From assembly GCF_003286085.1 (NCBI RefSeq), contig NW_020825583.1, forward strand, positions 43,051-107,050: a DNA stretch of 64,000 nt, written 5' to 3'. Within the stretch, counting starts at the first letter, position 1; each line of letters begins with the position of its first letter. The position numbers were made by a program, and so were the translations under genes. Origin of the DNA: Drosophila persimilis. Taxonomy: Eukaryota; Arthropoda; Insecta; Diptera; Drosophilidae. Below the pieces are notes generated by a model that ran no database searches, was not told the origin of the DNA, and was given only the letters and a program-made list of their open reading frames with translations. Below are positions 38,139 through 48,997 of this stretch, piece by piece.

Positions 38139-39326
38139 AGTAGTTATTATATAGGCACTTTGCTATGGGACAGTGTTAGGTACACAAAGGAGGAATATAA
38201 ATTATAGAGAAAGTAGAAAGGTTCAAGGGCATCGAAACCGTTTTTCAGGAAACACTTAAAAAATACCTCTAAACTATCACATTAGATTCATTGCAAAGGG
38301 ATGACCTACCTGTTTGAGGGTTGTTTGAATCGCAACACGGGACCAATCGTAAAAACAGGTTCATTGACAGTAAGTGGGAGGAGAGAGAATATAAATGAGC
38401 GAAGGATCGATTTGAGAGGATTTTACATGGTTGAGAAACAGGATTAAGATCGAAGTTAGTTCACATTATCGCCGATAGGTGGCGCCACCAAGTAGTAAGG
38501 ATACGGGACAGACGTATATTTACTCTAAGTAGCATTAATTAATTTTGATGTCTTCCTATTATAATTTTATTCTTTGCGTGCTCATATATATATCTCCATT
38601 AATTTGTGTTCTCTTACCATTCAACCCTCTATACGGACATCTAGATACCCAGGTTTCCAATCTATGTTTTCTATAGGATGTAAATTTCAGAAACTTCACA
38701 CATTTGTTTTCCCAATTCAATGTTTATAAAATATCCTATAAGTATTTATTTAACTTGACCAGTTAATAACATAGCAGAAATTGGTTCCCAATTCAATGTT
38801 AATAAAATATCTTATAAGTATTTATTTAACATGATCACGTAATAACATAGCAATATGATGCACACTTACATTCAACATGTTGCCAAGCTGCACATGCTTA
38901 AGCAAATATTGCTGCAACATGTTGCGAATTTGGTAATTCAGTGTAAAAAGCGACCGTCCCTTATCCTTACTACTTGGTGGCGCCACCTATCGGCGATAAT
39001 GTGAACTAACTTCGATCTTAATCCTGTTTCTCAACCATGTAAAATCCTCTCAAATCGATCCTTCGCTCATTTATATTCTCTCTCCTCCCACTTACTGTCA
39101 ATGAACCTGTTTTTACGATTGGTCCCGTGTTGCGATTCAAACAACCCTCAAACAGGTAGGTCATCCCTTTGCAATGAATCTAATGTGATAGTTTAGAGGT
39201 ATTTTTTAAGTGTTTCCTGAAAAACGGTTTCGATGCCCTTGAACCTTTCTACTTTCTCTATAATTTATATTCCTCCTTTGTGTACCTAACACTGTCCCAT
39301 AGCAAAGTGCCTATATAATAACTACT
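38139..39326. repeat. Nested inverted repeat inside the right TIR
   Basis: The inner arm 38139-38509 and outer arm 38956-39326 (371 bp each) surround a 446-bp spacer, as at the left end. Thus the terminal 371 bp occur four times in the element. Confidence 0.85.
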
Positions 39327-39332
39327 TGTGAC
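39327..39332. repeat. Polinton target-site duplication TGTGAC (right)
   Basis: Copy of 22649-22654. Confidence 0.9.
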
Positions 39333-41263
39333 TCGTTGTGCTGGGAGATTACCCATGATCTGGTGTATCAGCTTTGGTCTAGCCTTGGTGCATCTAACAC
39401 AGCTGTGGATGATGCTTCTAGCCATTGTCTTGTCATTGATAATCCAATATTGTTGTCTTGCGATTGCCCTTAATGCTTGAGCACCACAATGCGATTCCTC
39501 TCGACAGGACATCGGCTGCGTTGTTGGCCGATGACACGTCGTGACGCCATTGTGTCTGATTTGTTAATGCCTGGATTTTGGCTATTCGATTTGCCACAAA
39601 GGTATGGTATGTTGATGACGATGCGTTTATCCAGGATAAAACAACGGTGGAATCACTCCAAAACCATCCTGAAACCGTTGTAATGTCCATGTGCAGATCC
39701 TGTCGGACTCGGTTTGTGAGCTCACTGCAGCACAAAGTTCTAACAGTGGTAGTGATTGTTTGGCTGTCGGCGCCACACGTGATTTCGAACAGAGCAGTCT
39801 TACTGACACTTGGTTGTTTTTGTATGTAGCGCGTACATATATTATGCTGCGTCATATGCTCGTTCTGATGCATCTACAAACTTATGGAGTTCTTGGGTAA
39901 CTGAAATTTTACCATCGTAGATATGCCGGGGAATTTGCATTTTGTTCAATGTTTGTAAGTCGTCCCGGTATTCTTTCCATTCGGTTTGGTGTTGTAATGG
40001 TAATTCGTTATCCCAATCCAGTTTGAGCTCCCAAAGTTGTTGCATGAAGATTTTTGCCTTTACTACCACCGGTGCAAAGAGTCAAAGATTTGGGCCAGTT
40101 CGGAACATACCACCCGTTTGGTGATGCGTGTAGCCTGGCTTTTCTGTGTTCGTCCACACAATGTATCCTTCTTCGGCATCCAGATGAGACCCAGAGTTTT
40201 CACGCTGTAGTGCTCTAGTGTCTCTCCTAATTTTACATCGGTTACAATATCCTCTTTGGGGATTCCTTGGAGAAGTTGCTCATTGTTGGAGCACCACTTG
40301 CGCAATTGGAATCCGGACGGTAGAAATATCTTATTTAGTTCTTGTCGAGCATGAATTGCCTCTGGAATCGTGTTTGCTCCAGTTAGACAGTCGTCAACAT
40401 AGAAATCTGTTTTTAATGTTGTTGATCCTACTGGTAGTCTGTCTTTGTATTGTATTGCCAAATGATCCAGACATTTCGTTGCTAGGAACGGAGCAGCTGT
40501 TGTCCCATATGTTACTGTTTTCAGGCGATAGTACCTGATCTCTTCGGATGGATTGCTTCTCCAGACTATCATCTGATGGAATTGATCCTCCGGATTCATC
40601 CACACTTGCCGGTACATCTTTTCTATGTCCGCTGTGAATACGTACTTATGAATTCGAAATCGTAGCAGAATGGACATAAGTTCGCTCTGAACGGTGGGTC
40701 CAGCCTGCAGAATGTCGTTCAAAGATTTCCCGCTTGTTGATTTGCATGAGGCATCGAATACTACCCGAAGCTTTGTGGTGGTGCTCTCAGGTTTGAGTAC
40801 ACAATGATGTGAAATGAAGTAGTGCCTTTTGGGAACTTTTGATGCTGGCTCAATCTTCATATGTCCTAGTCCTTCATACTCTTCCATGAAGTCCACATAA
40901 CTCTTCCAAGTTTCTGTTGAGCTTCGCCGCTCCAACGCTAGGAATCTTTTTGTTGCGGTTTCCAACGACTCCCCCAGGGCTGAAGGGTGTTCGGAAAATA
41001 GGAGCTTTACAATAAAACGGCCGTCTGAAGCTGTCTGAAGATTTTCTATAAAATGAGCTTCACACCGTGCTTCCACTGGAGTGCATGGTTTGTCTTCCGT
41101 CTCTAGATTGTCCAGAGTGCAGAATCTTTCCATGAGCTCGTTTACTCCCGTTGCACAAATGGGTGAGGAATTGTGGGCAGATTTGACTTTTCCTGCCACA
41201 ATCCATCCCAGCTTAGCTGTTGATCTGGTAGCAGCAGCGAGTAGTAATGCTCGACTCCGATTT
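39333..41263 (-). pseudogene. BEL1 pol: RT, RNase H and integrase N-terminus
   Basis: RT blocks KLRVVFDASCK, FTADIEKMYRQVW and the catalytic FYVDDCLTGA lie in 40063-41199. RNase H (FWSDSTVVLSWI) and a histidine/cysteine zinc-binding integrase region (HSCVRC) lie in 39333-39900. Frameshifts occur near 40065, 39845 and 39475. The protein is cut by the Polinton between the zinc-binding region and the first catalytic Asp. Gag and protease are absent because sequence is missing between 41263 and the LTR remnant. Confidence 0.85.
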
Positions 41264-41282
41264 ACATGTCTGTGGCTGAACA

Positions 41283-41287
41283 GATAT
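41283..41287. repeat. BEL1 target-site duplication GATAT (right)
   Basis: Matches 19302-19306 and abuts ...GGCTGAACA, the first LTR bases read on the minus strand. Confidence 0.7.
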
Positions 41288-41846
41288 AGTGTTTTTTTTT
41301 TTTAAGTTCAGAGGAAAGGTAGCATGAGCCTACAAGAAGAATTTACAATCGTTAATATTTTCCGTCATTTACCTCCAGTATTTGAACTATTTAAATAGAG
41401 GGGGCTTAAGAGGGCTAAGTTCGGGTTTTCAGATACATATATTGTTGTTGAGGAACCAAAATTGAGGCAAAAACAATTAAAGTCAAGTATTTAAAACAAG
41501 ACAGTTAAGTAGAAAATTGATTCATTAATCGGATAAAATTATGTGGGCAGGGCTGAGAGATCTAGATATCTAAAAATATTCGACGGAATATCAAAATTGT
41601 TTCTGCTTCGAACTGTATTGGGAAAAGCAATAATGCAGCTGGCTGGATGACAACAAAGCAATAATATAAGTCCAGTCCACATCATTGCAAAGCGACTGTC
41701 CCTGCATGGAGCAAACTGAGATCCTCGCCCGCATACAGCCAAAGCATGTCCATTTTCAAGGCGCGGTATGGACGACACAAAAATGTGACGTGTTTTCGGG
41801 AATTAAGAACAAAAGATTGTTATCCCCCCCTGTATCTTTCAGTGTA
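41288..41846. other. Flanking DNA beside BEL1
   Basis: Poly-T tract, then AT-rich DNA. 41515-41610 resembles the flank at 19079-19190. The last part may hold upstream exon or intron DNA of the TBC gene, ending in a TTTCAG acceptor. Nothing firm is coded. Confidence 0.45.
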
Positions 41847-43005
41847 AAAGAGTTCGATGATGGGCTGGCCCAGGATGTGGTTGACCTAAAGGAGCTGCGC
41901 AGACTGACGTTTAATGGTGGGATATCACACTTCTGATAGGCGTAGTAATTCATGGACATGAATCCAATCCAATCCACAGGTGTGCCCGATGTACAAAGCT
42001 TCCGTGCACTCAGCTGGAAACTGCTGTTGGGCTACTTGGGACCAAGACGCAGCAGTTGGATGACCACGCTGGCCCAGAAGCGAGCCCTGTACCAGCAGTT
42101 CATTGAGGAATTGGTACTCCCCCCGGGACACAGCTGCAATGGAGCTGGAGAAGGCGACGGGGACGGGGACGTCGCTGTTGATTCAAGGGGCGTTGGCCTA
42201 CAAGATCATCCGCTTAGCGAGGGGCCAGAAAGCGCCTGGAACACATTCTTCAATGACAACAAATTTCTGCTGCAGATCGGCAAAGATGTGAGGCGCCTGT
42301 GTCCCGACATCTCGTTCTTTCAGCAGCCCACAGAGTATCCCTGTGACATTGTGGTGCACAGTAAAGGCGAGCACGGGCGCCGGCTTCACAAACGGGTAGT
42401 GCCCACGGTGCTCAGCTCGGCGAACGTCCTGGCCTGGGTTACGTACAGGGCATGAATGAGATTGTCGGACCCATCTACTATGTGATGGCCTCGGATCCGG
42501 ATCTCTCGTACCGCGCCCACGCGGAGGCAGACTGTTTCTTCTGCTTCACGGCTCTAATGAGCGAGATACGCGACTTCTTCATCAATACTCTGGACGATGC
42601 GGAGGGTGGTATAAAGTTCATGATGGGCCTGCTATCTAACATGCTGAAGACTAAAGATATAGCATCTGAAGAGCCAAGAGCTGCCTCCGCAGTACTACAG
42701 CTTCAGGTGGCTCACCCTCCTGCTCTCGCAGGAGTTTCCACTGCCCGATGTGCTGCGAATTTGGGATTAGGTATTCTCGGACGAGCAGCGCTTTAATTTT
42801 CTCATCAAAATCTGCTGAACCATGATATTGTAAGCATGCGCTGACTTTGAACTGATTCATTTGCATTTACTGATGTATTTACTGATTTATAGAATCCAAA
42901 GGGAAGCAATTTTAGAGAACGACTTTGCCTCGAATGTGAAGCTGCTGCAAAACTATCCACCCATTGACATAAACGTTGTGATTACTCATGCAGTCTCCCT
43001 GGCGT
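41847..43005 (+). pseudogene. TBC1D13-type Rab-GAP gene fragment
   Basis: Exon pieces with TBC-domain sequence: DVVDLKELRRLTFNG, intron 41917-41979 (GTGGGA...CCACAG), then GVPDVQSFRALSWKLLLGYL, and SFFQQPTEYPCDIVVH. Later come YVQGMNEIVGPIYYVM, FRWLTLLLSQEFPLPDV and YPPIDINVVITHAVSLA to a stop. TBC proteins activate GTP hydrolysis by Rab GTPases. Part of the domain between SSANV and PGLGYVQG (near 42430) is deleted with a frameshift. A further shift (about 42665), two stops (about 42771 and 42820) and a retained intron (about 42829-42892) follow. Introns show it is a DNA copy rather than a retrocopy. Confidence 0.85.
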
Positions 43006-43342
43006 AGCACTCACTTTTAGTGATACCACAGATATTACATATAATACCCGATTCCGGGTAGAGTCTGACAAAGCAATAATCCACAGTGTCTAGTTATCAT
43101 GTTCAATAGTTGGAAGCCCAGGACCCAACAAAAGATCGAACACTAGCGCTGTTTCTCTGTTTTATACGTTACAATTTCATAATAAACGAATGTGCCGCAT
43201 GTGTTTGTGTGGAGATTAAAAATGCGAAAACATATGTAAAATTGAGTGATCATAGCTCAAGTGTAATTTTGTGTTCGTGTGTGGCATCGTCAAAAAACAC
43301 AGTAAAAAATATATATAACATTGGATTCCCGATAGAGATTGA
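43006..43342. other. Spacer between convergent pseudogenes
   Basis: Likely 3' untranslated DNA of both genes; AATAAA is seen near 43180 on the plus strand. No other feature. Confidence 0.45.
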
Positions 43343-44940
43343 TTACTTGGCCAAACGTGGGGCCGTATCCTTGCAAATCGTCTGAGCAATAAACTCCACC
43401 AGTGTTCGGGTCGGGCGGCCGGCCATTCCCTTGCGCAGATACTCGTATTCGAAGCCCTTTGTCACCATAACATTTGTGGCATCCTTTGAGGGAGAAAGTC
43501 CATAAGATCTGCGCCCCAACAAAGCGCCCCACAATACTCACAATATACATCCACTGGCCACAGGGCACAAACTCACGGAGAAAGGCAGCGGCCTTGCAGG
43601 GACGTCCACCTCGGTCAATGCCATAGTTCTGCACATCGCTGCGTCCCCCGGCACGCACGGCCTTGCTGTAATATTCCCACAATGGGAAGCGCCACACACG
43701 ATCTCCGGTATGCATGCTGGCGTGCTTGATCTGCTGCCACAGGATCTCCGAGTTGGTAAAGACCCCCGCAGCCGACTCATCCAGGGCCTGCCGCATGTAG
43801 CCCGAGCAGGTGCCGACGTCAATGATGCACTTGGGACAGAAGTTTTGCGCATACAGCAGGGCGTCTGCCAGGACCAGTACATCCTCGTGATCGGTGCACT
43901 GGATCTCGATGGTCTTGCCGTTCATGGACTTGACCATGTCCCCAGTACGGACCGAATTGCAGCCCACTACGTTTTCACAAAGAGGTATCAGGCCGCGAAT
44001 GTTGACCTAAGAACAGCATTATTATTCAAGGAGATATCATTTCTGTCCTGAGTACTTACCGGTAAACGCAGGCCAGCCACAGCTCGACAACAGGCCACCA
44101 CAACGGCGGCCCCGGTCATGTCGCCACGCATATGGAAGAGCTCATGTTTCTCTTTCAGGCACAATCCTCCAGCATCGTAAGTCACGCCTTGGCCCACCAG
44201 CACAATGGGGCGCTCCTCGGCACAGGTGCCGTAGTAACTCAGCTCCAGGAAGATGGGTGGCTCGCACGAGGCCTTCCCACAGCCAGGAAGGCGTGCATTG
44301 ACTGGCTCTCGGCCCAGCCCTCGACCTTGACCTCCACATTGACACCGGATTTGCACAGCACCTCGACGACATTCTGCGCAAAAGCTGTGGGTGTGAGGAG
44401 GTTGGAGGGCATCTCCTGCAGCTGTCTCGTCAGGTTCTGGGCCTTCTGCAGACCAATGCGCCATCCTTCGAGGTCGCAGACCTCGTCTTTTCTTGCGTAT
44501 AAGTCCAGCGACGGCACTGGAATCCTGTTCTGTGGGTTACGCAGCTCCTGGTAGAGCCAGATGCCCAATGCGGCCCCCTCGGCGGCGGACTCAGCGTGGC
44601 CGCAGTTTTCAACTTCGATTCTGTCGGTGTCCAGCTCGGCCAGGATACGGCAGGCGGCGGACACGGAGCGACGGATCGCCTCCTTCTGTTCGTCGAGCAC
44701 CTCGTAGGGATTGTAGCCGAGCTCCTTGCCGAGGCCGACCACAGCCACCACAGAGTTATAGGGGATGCGCTCTGGCTCGATCGCGAAGAAAAGGCGAGCC
44801 TCGTCCCGCTTGGGCATGGGTCCGGACATGCGGAGGACCTCTAGCAATCGGCCGGCAGTCTTCTGGACATTGTACCGCCAACCGGCCGCGGTGAGGACGC
44901 CAGCAAAGCCTTTTCGTCCTATGAGCGTCCTTGATGAGCA
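43343..44940 (-). pseudogene. M17 leucyl-aminopeptidase-like gene, 5'-truncated
   Basis: Three exons with introns 44007-44059 and 43494-43541 (both GT-AG). N-terminal part GFAGVLTAAGWRYNVQ and ARLFFAIEPERIPYNS; catalytic part VTYDAGGLCLKEKHELFHMR and CTDHEDVLVLADAL; end ICKDTAPRLAK. In M17 enzymes the first motif carries a catalytic Lys before Gly (GKG); here it is Gln (GQG), and the second motif is also altered, so the parent was probably not an active peptidase. It resembles the granny smith/sperm LAP group of flies (from memory, not searched). A 1-bp shift lies near 44270; the 5' end is lost at a Helentron fragment. Confidence 0.8.
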
Positions 44941-44942
44941 CC

Positions 44943-45250
44943 TAGATATCAGAGACCATGAAAGCTAGAGCAACCAAATTGTATATCCAGACACCTGGAC
45001 CCGTCCGCCCCCACAAAGACCAAAAATCTGTGGCATTCACAATTAACGCAGAATCGTAGAGAACGCCATATTTACTAGACTGTCAAATGTGGATGAGATC
45101 GGATCGTTATTATAGCGACCAAATCGCCTTCCACGCGCTTACTCATTCTCTCTCGATCTCTCTATCCATCTCACACACTCTTTCTCGTGCAGTGTGTTCG
45201 CTCTGGCGGAGGGAAGCGAGACAGAACGGCGGGCTTGTGTGTAAGAAAGA
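44943..45250. mobile_element. Old Helentron/DINE fragment
   Basis: Diverged match to the element interior: ATCAGAGACC...GCTAGAGCAACCAAATT, CCGCCCCCACAAAG and CGCAGAATCGTAGAGAA. It lacks the ends. It truncates the aminopeptidase gene. Confidence 0.65.
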
Positions 45251-45671
45251 GAGAGAGGGAGAAAAGTTCCACTCTCCTATCTCATGACAAGTGCGAGCAT
45301 AATTCAGAGTTCATTTCGTTCCCGCTCGTTAAAGAATCTTTTTTGTATAAGTGGGTGATAAAAAAGAAAGGTTTTTAAAATCAAAACGTTAGAGAATACA
45401 ATTTATTTGGCATACGCCTAACTTTTAAAATATTTCAGCGAAAAATAAGTTTAATTTTACAATAAGGCATTGTCGTTACAAAGTGCCGTGACTAAATGAT
45501 TCCTTTAAACTTTCGATACTGCATCATTAATTCCTGAAAATTTAGAATAGTTTTTCTAAAATAAAGAGACCGAAAAACTTGGGTGACTGCAAATTTGTAT
45601 TTTACGACGACGAAAAAAAAAGGAGTGCGTGCGTTCGTTTTCATAGATTTTTCTCGACTTCTCTTCATATA
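45251..45671. other. AT-rich DNA, nothing recognised
   Basis: Between the Helentron fragment and the BEL2 LTR. It could include the rest of the LTR, but no second copy is present to define it. Confidence 0.4.
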
Positions 45672-45844
45672 TTCAAACAATTTCTTCTGCGCCTATCTTA
45701 CCTACGGTGGCAAAGCGGGGCGAATTCGCCAAGAGCGAGAGAGCGAGCTTTTATTGCGCTCCCGGTTTGCCCTAGCCTAACTTACACTAGACTTCATAAA
45801 ATACGATCCTAATAACAATTATTATACGCCAAATGGCGCTACAC
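45672..45844 (-). repeat. BEL2 3' LTR (part)
   Basis: Begins TGTAGCGCCATT right after the polypurine tract and contains AATAAA on the minus strand (about 45750). Matches 3855-4031; the far end is not defined. Confidence 0.65.
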
Positions 45845-46965
45845 CGGCCCCGTTGAAGGCCTGGAAGGCTTCAAACCAGTGGCAGAAGAGCCAACTTGTG
45901 GATTGGCCTCCTGAACGTGGCTCCGCTGCTCGTCCTTAGGTCGACCACTCTGACCCTTCCGTCCTGCCCGGCGGTTGTAACGACCACCCTTCCGAGGAGC
46001 CCCTGTTGAGGGGGCAGGTTGTCCTCGGCGACGATTACGAGGTCGCCTTCCTTGATGTTTGGTTCCTCCTGGTGCCACTTGAATCTTATTTGCAATCCCA
46101 GCACATACTCCCGGGACCATCGCTGCCAGAACATTTGCCTGGCTGACGAGACAAGCCGCCATCGCTTTAAGCAGCTCAGACCCTCCTGGTCCGGGGTCCT
46201 GGGTGCTGGGGGTGCGATGAGCGATGAGCGGCCCGCCTGTCAGCAGGTGCCCGGGAGTCAGCATGTCTCCGTCGCTTGGGTCTGGGCTTAGGGGTCCTAG
46301 CGGGCGCGAGTTGAGTACCGCCTCGATCCCGACCAGCACGGTCTCCAGCTCCTCTGCGGTGAGGAGAGCGCTTCCGACTGCCCGTAGGAGTAGGCCCTTG
46401 GCAGACTTCACACCGGCCTGCCAAAGTCCGCCCATGTGCGGTGCTCGAGGCGGTATGAAGGCAATCTCGCACCCGCTTCTTGACGCAAATTCGCGTATCG
46501 CGTCCGCTTCCGCCTCTATCTTCCTCCGCAGTTCGCTGAAGTGGCGACTTGCTCCGACGAAATTTGTCGCGTTGTCGCAGTTCACGCGTTGCGGACATCC
46601 TCGACGACCGACGAACCTTTGGAATGCCAACAAGAAGGAATTAGTCGTCAAATCGGAGACAATTTCTAAATGAACCGCCTTGGACGCAAAACAGACAAAT
46701 AACGCTATGTAGGACTTATAAGGGGGCCTTCCACGAATTTTCAGAGTCGTATAGACTGGGCCACAAAAATCAACGCCACATACTGAAAATGGGCGGAGAG
46801 CACGGAGCCGGTCTGCGGGTAAGTTGCCCATCATTTGGGTCTGGAGTAGCGGCTTGCATTTAAAGCAACGAATACATGACCTAACTGTCGCCCTGCAGAC
46901 CGCCTGAGCATTCACTATCCAAATGCGTTGTCTAAGGATACTCACGAGTGCTCGTGGGCCGGCAT
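45845..46965 (-). pseudogene. BEL2 integrase
   Basis: Zinc-binding region with CIRC, core residues in CGVDFCGPVY and NCDNATNFVGA, and the block that normally carries the catalytic Glu (GGLWE in BEL1) reads GGLWQAGVKSAK. The usual Glu is thus Gln here. A frameshift near 46140 precedes the C-terminal part (VRVVDLRTSSGATFRRPI), and another near 46950 separates it from RNase H. Confidence 0.8.
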
Positions 46966-48990
46966 GAAAACTCGTTTGATGCAGATAGCGAACGTATGTC
47001 GCACAAACTGCGAGCGTTTTGTCAATAAAAAGGGAAACTTGGCATTATATGACATTGGAGCGTTAACTAGTCGCCTTCCAACTCGCAACAACGAAAAAGA
47101 GCACCATGTCCCAGCCTCTTCATGGAGGAAGAGATTTAAGCGCTGAAGACTGGGGCCTAACTTGGTGCCTTTACGAACCCTTTCAATATCTTCTTGAGAC
47201 TCATTTTTCTGTGTTATTTCGACTATTTTTAGAAACGCCTCGTCGTATTCTACGGATGACGGAATTTTTCCAAAGTTGAGACTTTTGTCTTTGCATTTTC
47301 GGATGAAGCGGAACACGAAAACGAACACTCTTAGCAGTTTGAGGTGTGACGAGTTTCCCTCGATTACATCCACTAAATAATTTGACTTGGCCGCGCCGGT
47401 CAGTGTGACCGATTTCTTCCGACTTTCCATCTGTATCTCTTCTTCGGAAAGCTCGAAGTGTGGATTTCTGGGCCAGCTCTCTTCTTCAAACTTTAAGAAC
47501 TCTGGTCCACCAAACCAGATCGACTGCACGATTTCCTCTACGTCACAAACTCTCGAAACTATGTCTGCTGGGTTCTGTTTTGTTGGCACATGCCGCCACG
47601 TAGCTTCACTTGACCACTCTTGAATCTCCGCTACTCGGTTCGCAACGAATGTTGACAACGACGAAGGGTGGGATCTGATCCAATGAAGAGTAACTTCTGA
47701 ATCTGACCAGAATATCACGTTCTCAATTGGAACCTTGAGCAGTGATTTGATTCGGTGACAAAGGTCTGCTAGAAGGTGAGTGGCACATAACTCAAGCCTT
47801 GGGAGCGTTTTCGTCTTGGGTGGCGCTACTTTCGACTTTGCAGTCAACAAGGAGACCTCGAAACCTTCTGCAGTCTTTCTACGGATATAGACGCAGGCTC
47901 CATAAGCTCTCATGGATGCGTCGGCAAAGGCATGTACTTGAATCGGTGACATGAGATCAGTATGCACAAATCGAGGTATGGTAATCTTCTCCAACTGACC
48001 CAAGGATTCTTTTAATAAGTTCCATGCTGTTTCCAAGTTCATTGGAATTGACTCATCCCAACCTAGCTTGTTAAGCCAAAGCTCCTGCAGTAGGATCTTT
48101 CCCTTAATTACTGAAGGACTTAACAAGCCAAGGGGGTCAAACAGCTTTGATGTCACCGATAATATGTTCCGTTTTGTCGCTCGGAGACCCATAACTGACG
48201 TGTCAATTCGGAACTTAAAGACGTCTTCGTGTGGCAGCCACGATATTCCTAACGCCTTAGTTGACTCTGAGTCCGAGATCGTTATCGGTTTAACTGTGCT
48301 CTCGGATGCGGTGACCTCAGGTGAGTTCGAAAACCACTTAGTCAATTCAAACCCAGCGGTTTGAAGAACCTGAGCCAGATCAGACTTAATTGTCTTTAAC
48401 TCCTCTACGCAACCAGCACCAGTCAACATGTCATCGACATAGAAGTCGGAGTCAATAACTTCAGCAGCTTTAGGGAATGAGAGTTTTGCAGACTCACTCA
48501 ACCTCTTCAAACACCGAATAGCCAAAAATGGGGCTGGTCCAGTCCCATATGTTACGGTGTTGAGCTGGTATATTCTCAAGGACTCAGATGGGTCTCTTCT
48601 CACACTATGAGCTGGAATTGTCTATCCGCATCAGCGACCCAGACTTGGCGATACATCTTCTTGACATCGGCTGTCCAGGCGTACCTGTGTAGTCTGAATC
48701 GGAGCAATGTCGAATACAGCTCATCCTTTATCGTAGGACCGACCATCAATATGTCGTTCAAGGCCACCTGAGAGGACGTTTTACAAGACGCATCGAAAAC
48801 GACGCGGAGCTTGGTCGACGTGCTTTGGGGCCTCAACACACACTGATGTGGAATGAAATAATGTGGAGTTTTCGGGATTGTGTTGTCTGTGGTAGACATG
48901 TGACCCAAGGAGAGGTACTCTTCCATGAACTCCAAGTACATTTTCTGTAACTCGGGGTCACGAGACAATCTTTTTTCAAAGCGATAAAAA
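46942..48990 (-). pseudogene. BEL2 reverse transcriptase and RNase H
   Basis: RT blocks KLRVVFDASCKTSS, WTADVKKMYRQVW and FYVDDMLTGAG are visible; RNase H follows with HAFADASMRAYGACVY and IFWSDSEVTLHWI. Frameshifts near 48600 and 48990 break it into three frames. Confidence 0.85.
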
Positions 48991-48997
48991 CCGCCGT

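Larger units (their letters stand above)
22655..39326 (+). mobile_element. Polinton/Maverick, 16,672 bp, complete ends
   Basis: Ends AGTAGTTATT...AATAACTACT, 1831-bp TIRs and a 6-bp duplication TGTGAC. It contains protein-primed DNA polymerase B, DDE integrase with chromodomain, packaging ATPase, major and minor capsid proteins, pVI-like protein and adenain-like protease. Several extra genes of unknown role are also present. Base composition is clearly more AT-rich than the neighbouring retroelements. It is inserted in the BEL1 integrase gene. In-frame stops in two essential genes make this copy doubtful as an autonomous element, although its ends are intact. Confidence 0.95.
37496..39326 (-). 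repeat. Polinton right TIR, 1831 bp
   Basis: Inverted copy of 22655-24485 with a few mismatches. It contains the second acidic ORF and the second nested inverted repeat. Confidence 0.9.
19307..41282 (-). mobile_element. BEL/Pao element with env (BEL1), split by a Polinton
   Basis: On the minus strand: a 19-bp remnant of the 5' LTR (41264-41282), a truncated pol (RT, RNase H, integrase N-terminus), the Polinton, the rest of the integrase, env, a polypurine tract and the 3' LTR. GATAT flanks both ends. Most of the 5' LTR, gag and protease have been deleted. Without the Polinton and one 6-bp duplication it is about 5.3 kb. It resembles the roo-type group of Drosophila; that affiliation is inference. 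Confidence 0.85.

Noticed and set aside
41847..43005. TBC gene as a processed retrocopy
   Set aside because: At least two introns are retained at expected places and no poly-A tail or target duplication is seen.
45087..45378. Short ORFs in the AT-rich area left of BEL2
   Set aside because: They lie over Helentron remnants and low-complexity CTCT DNA, with no coding signal.
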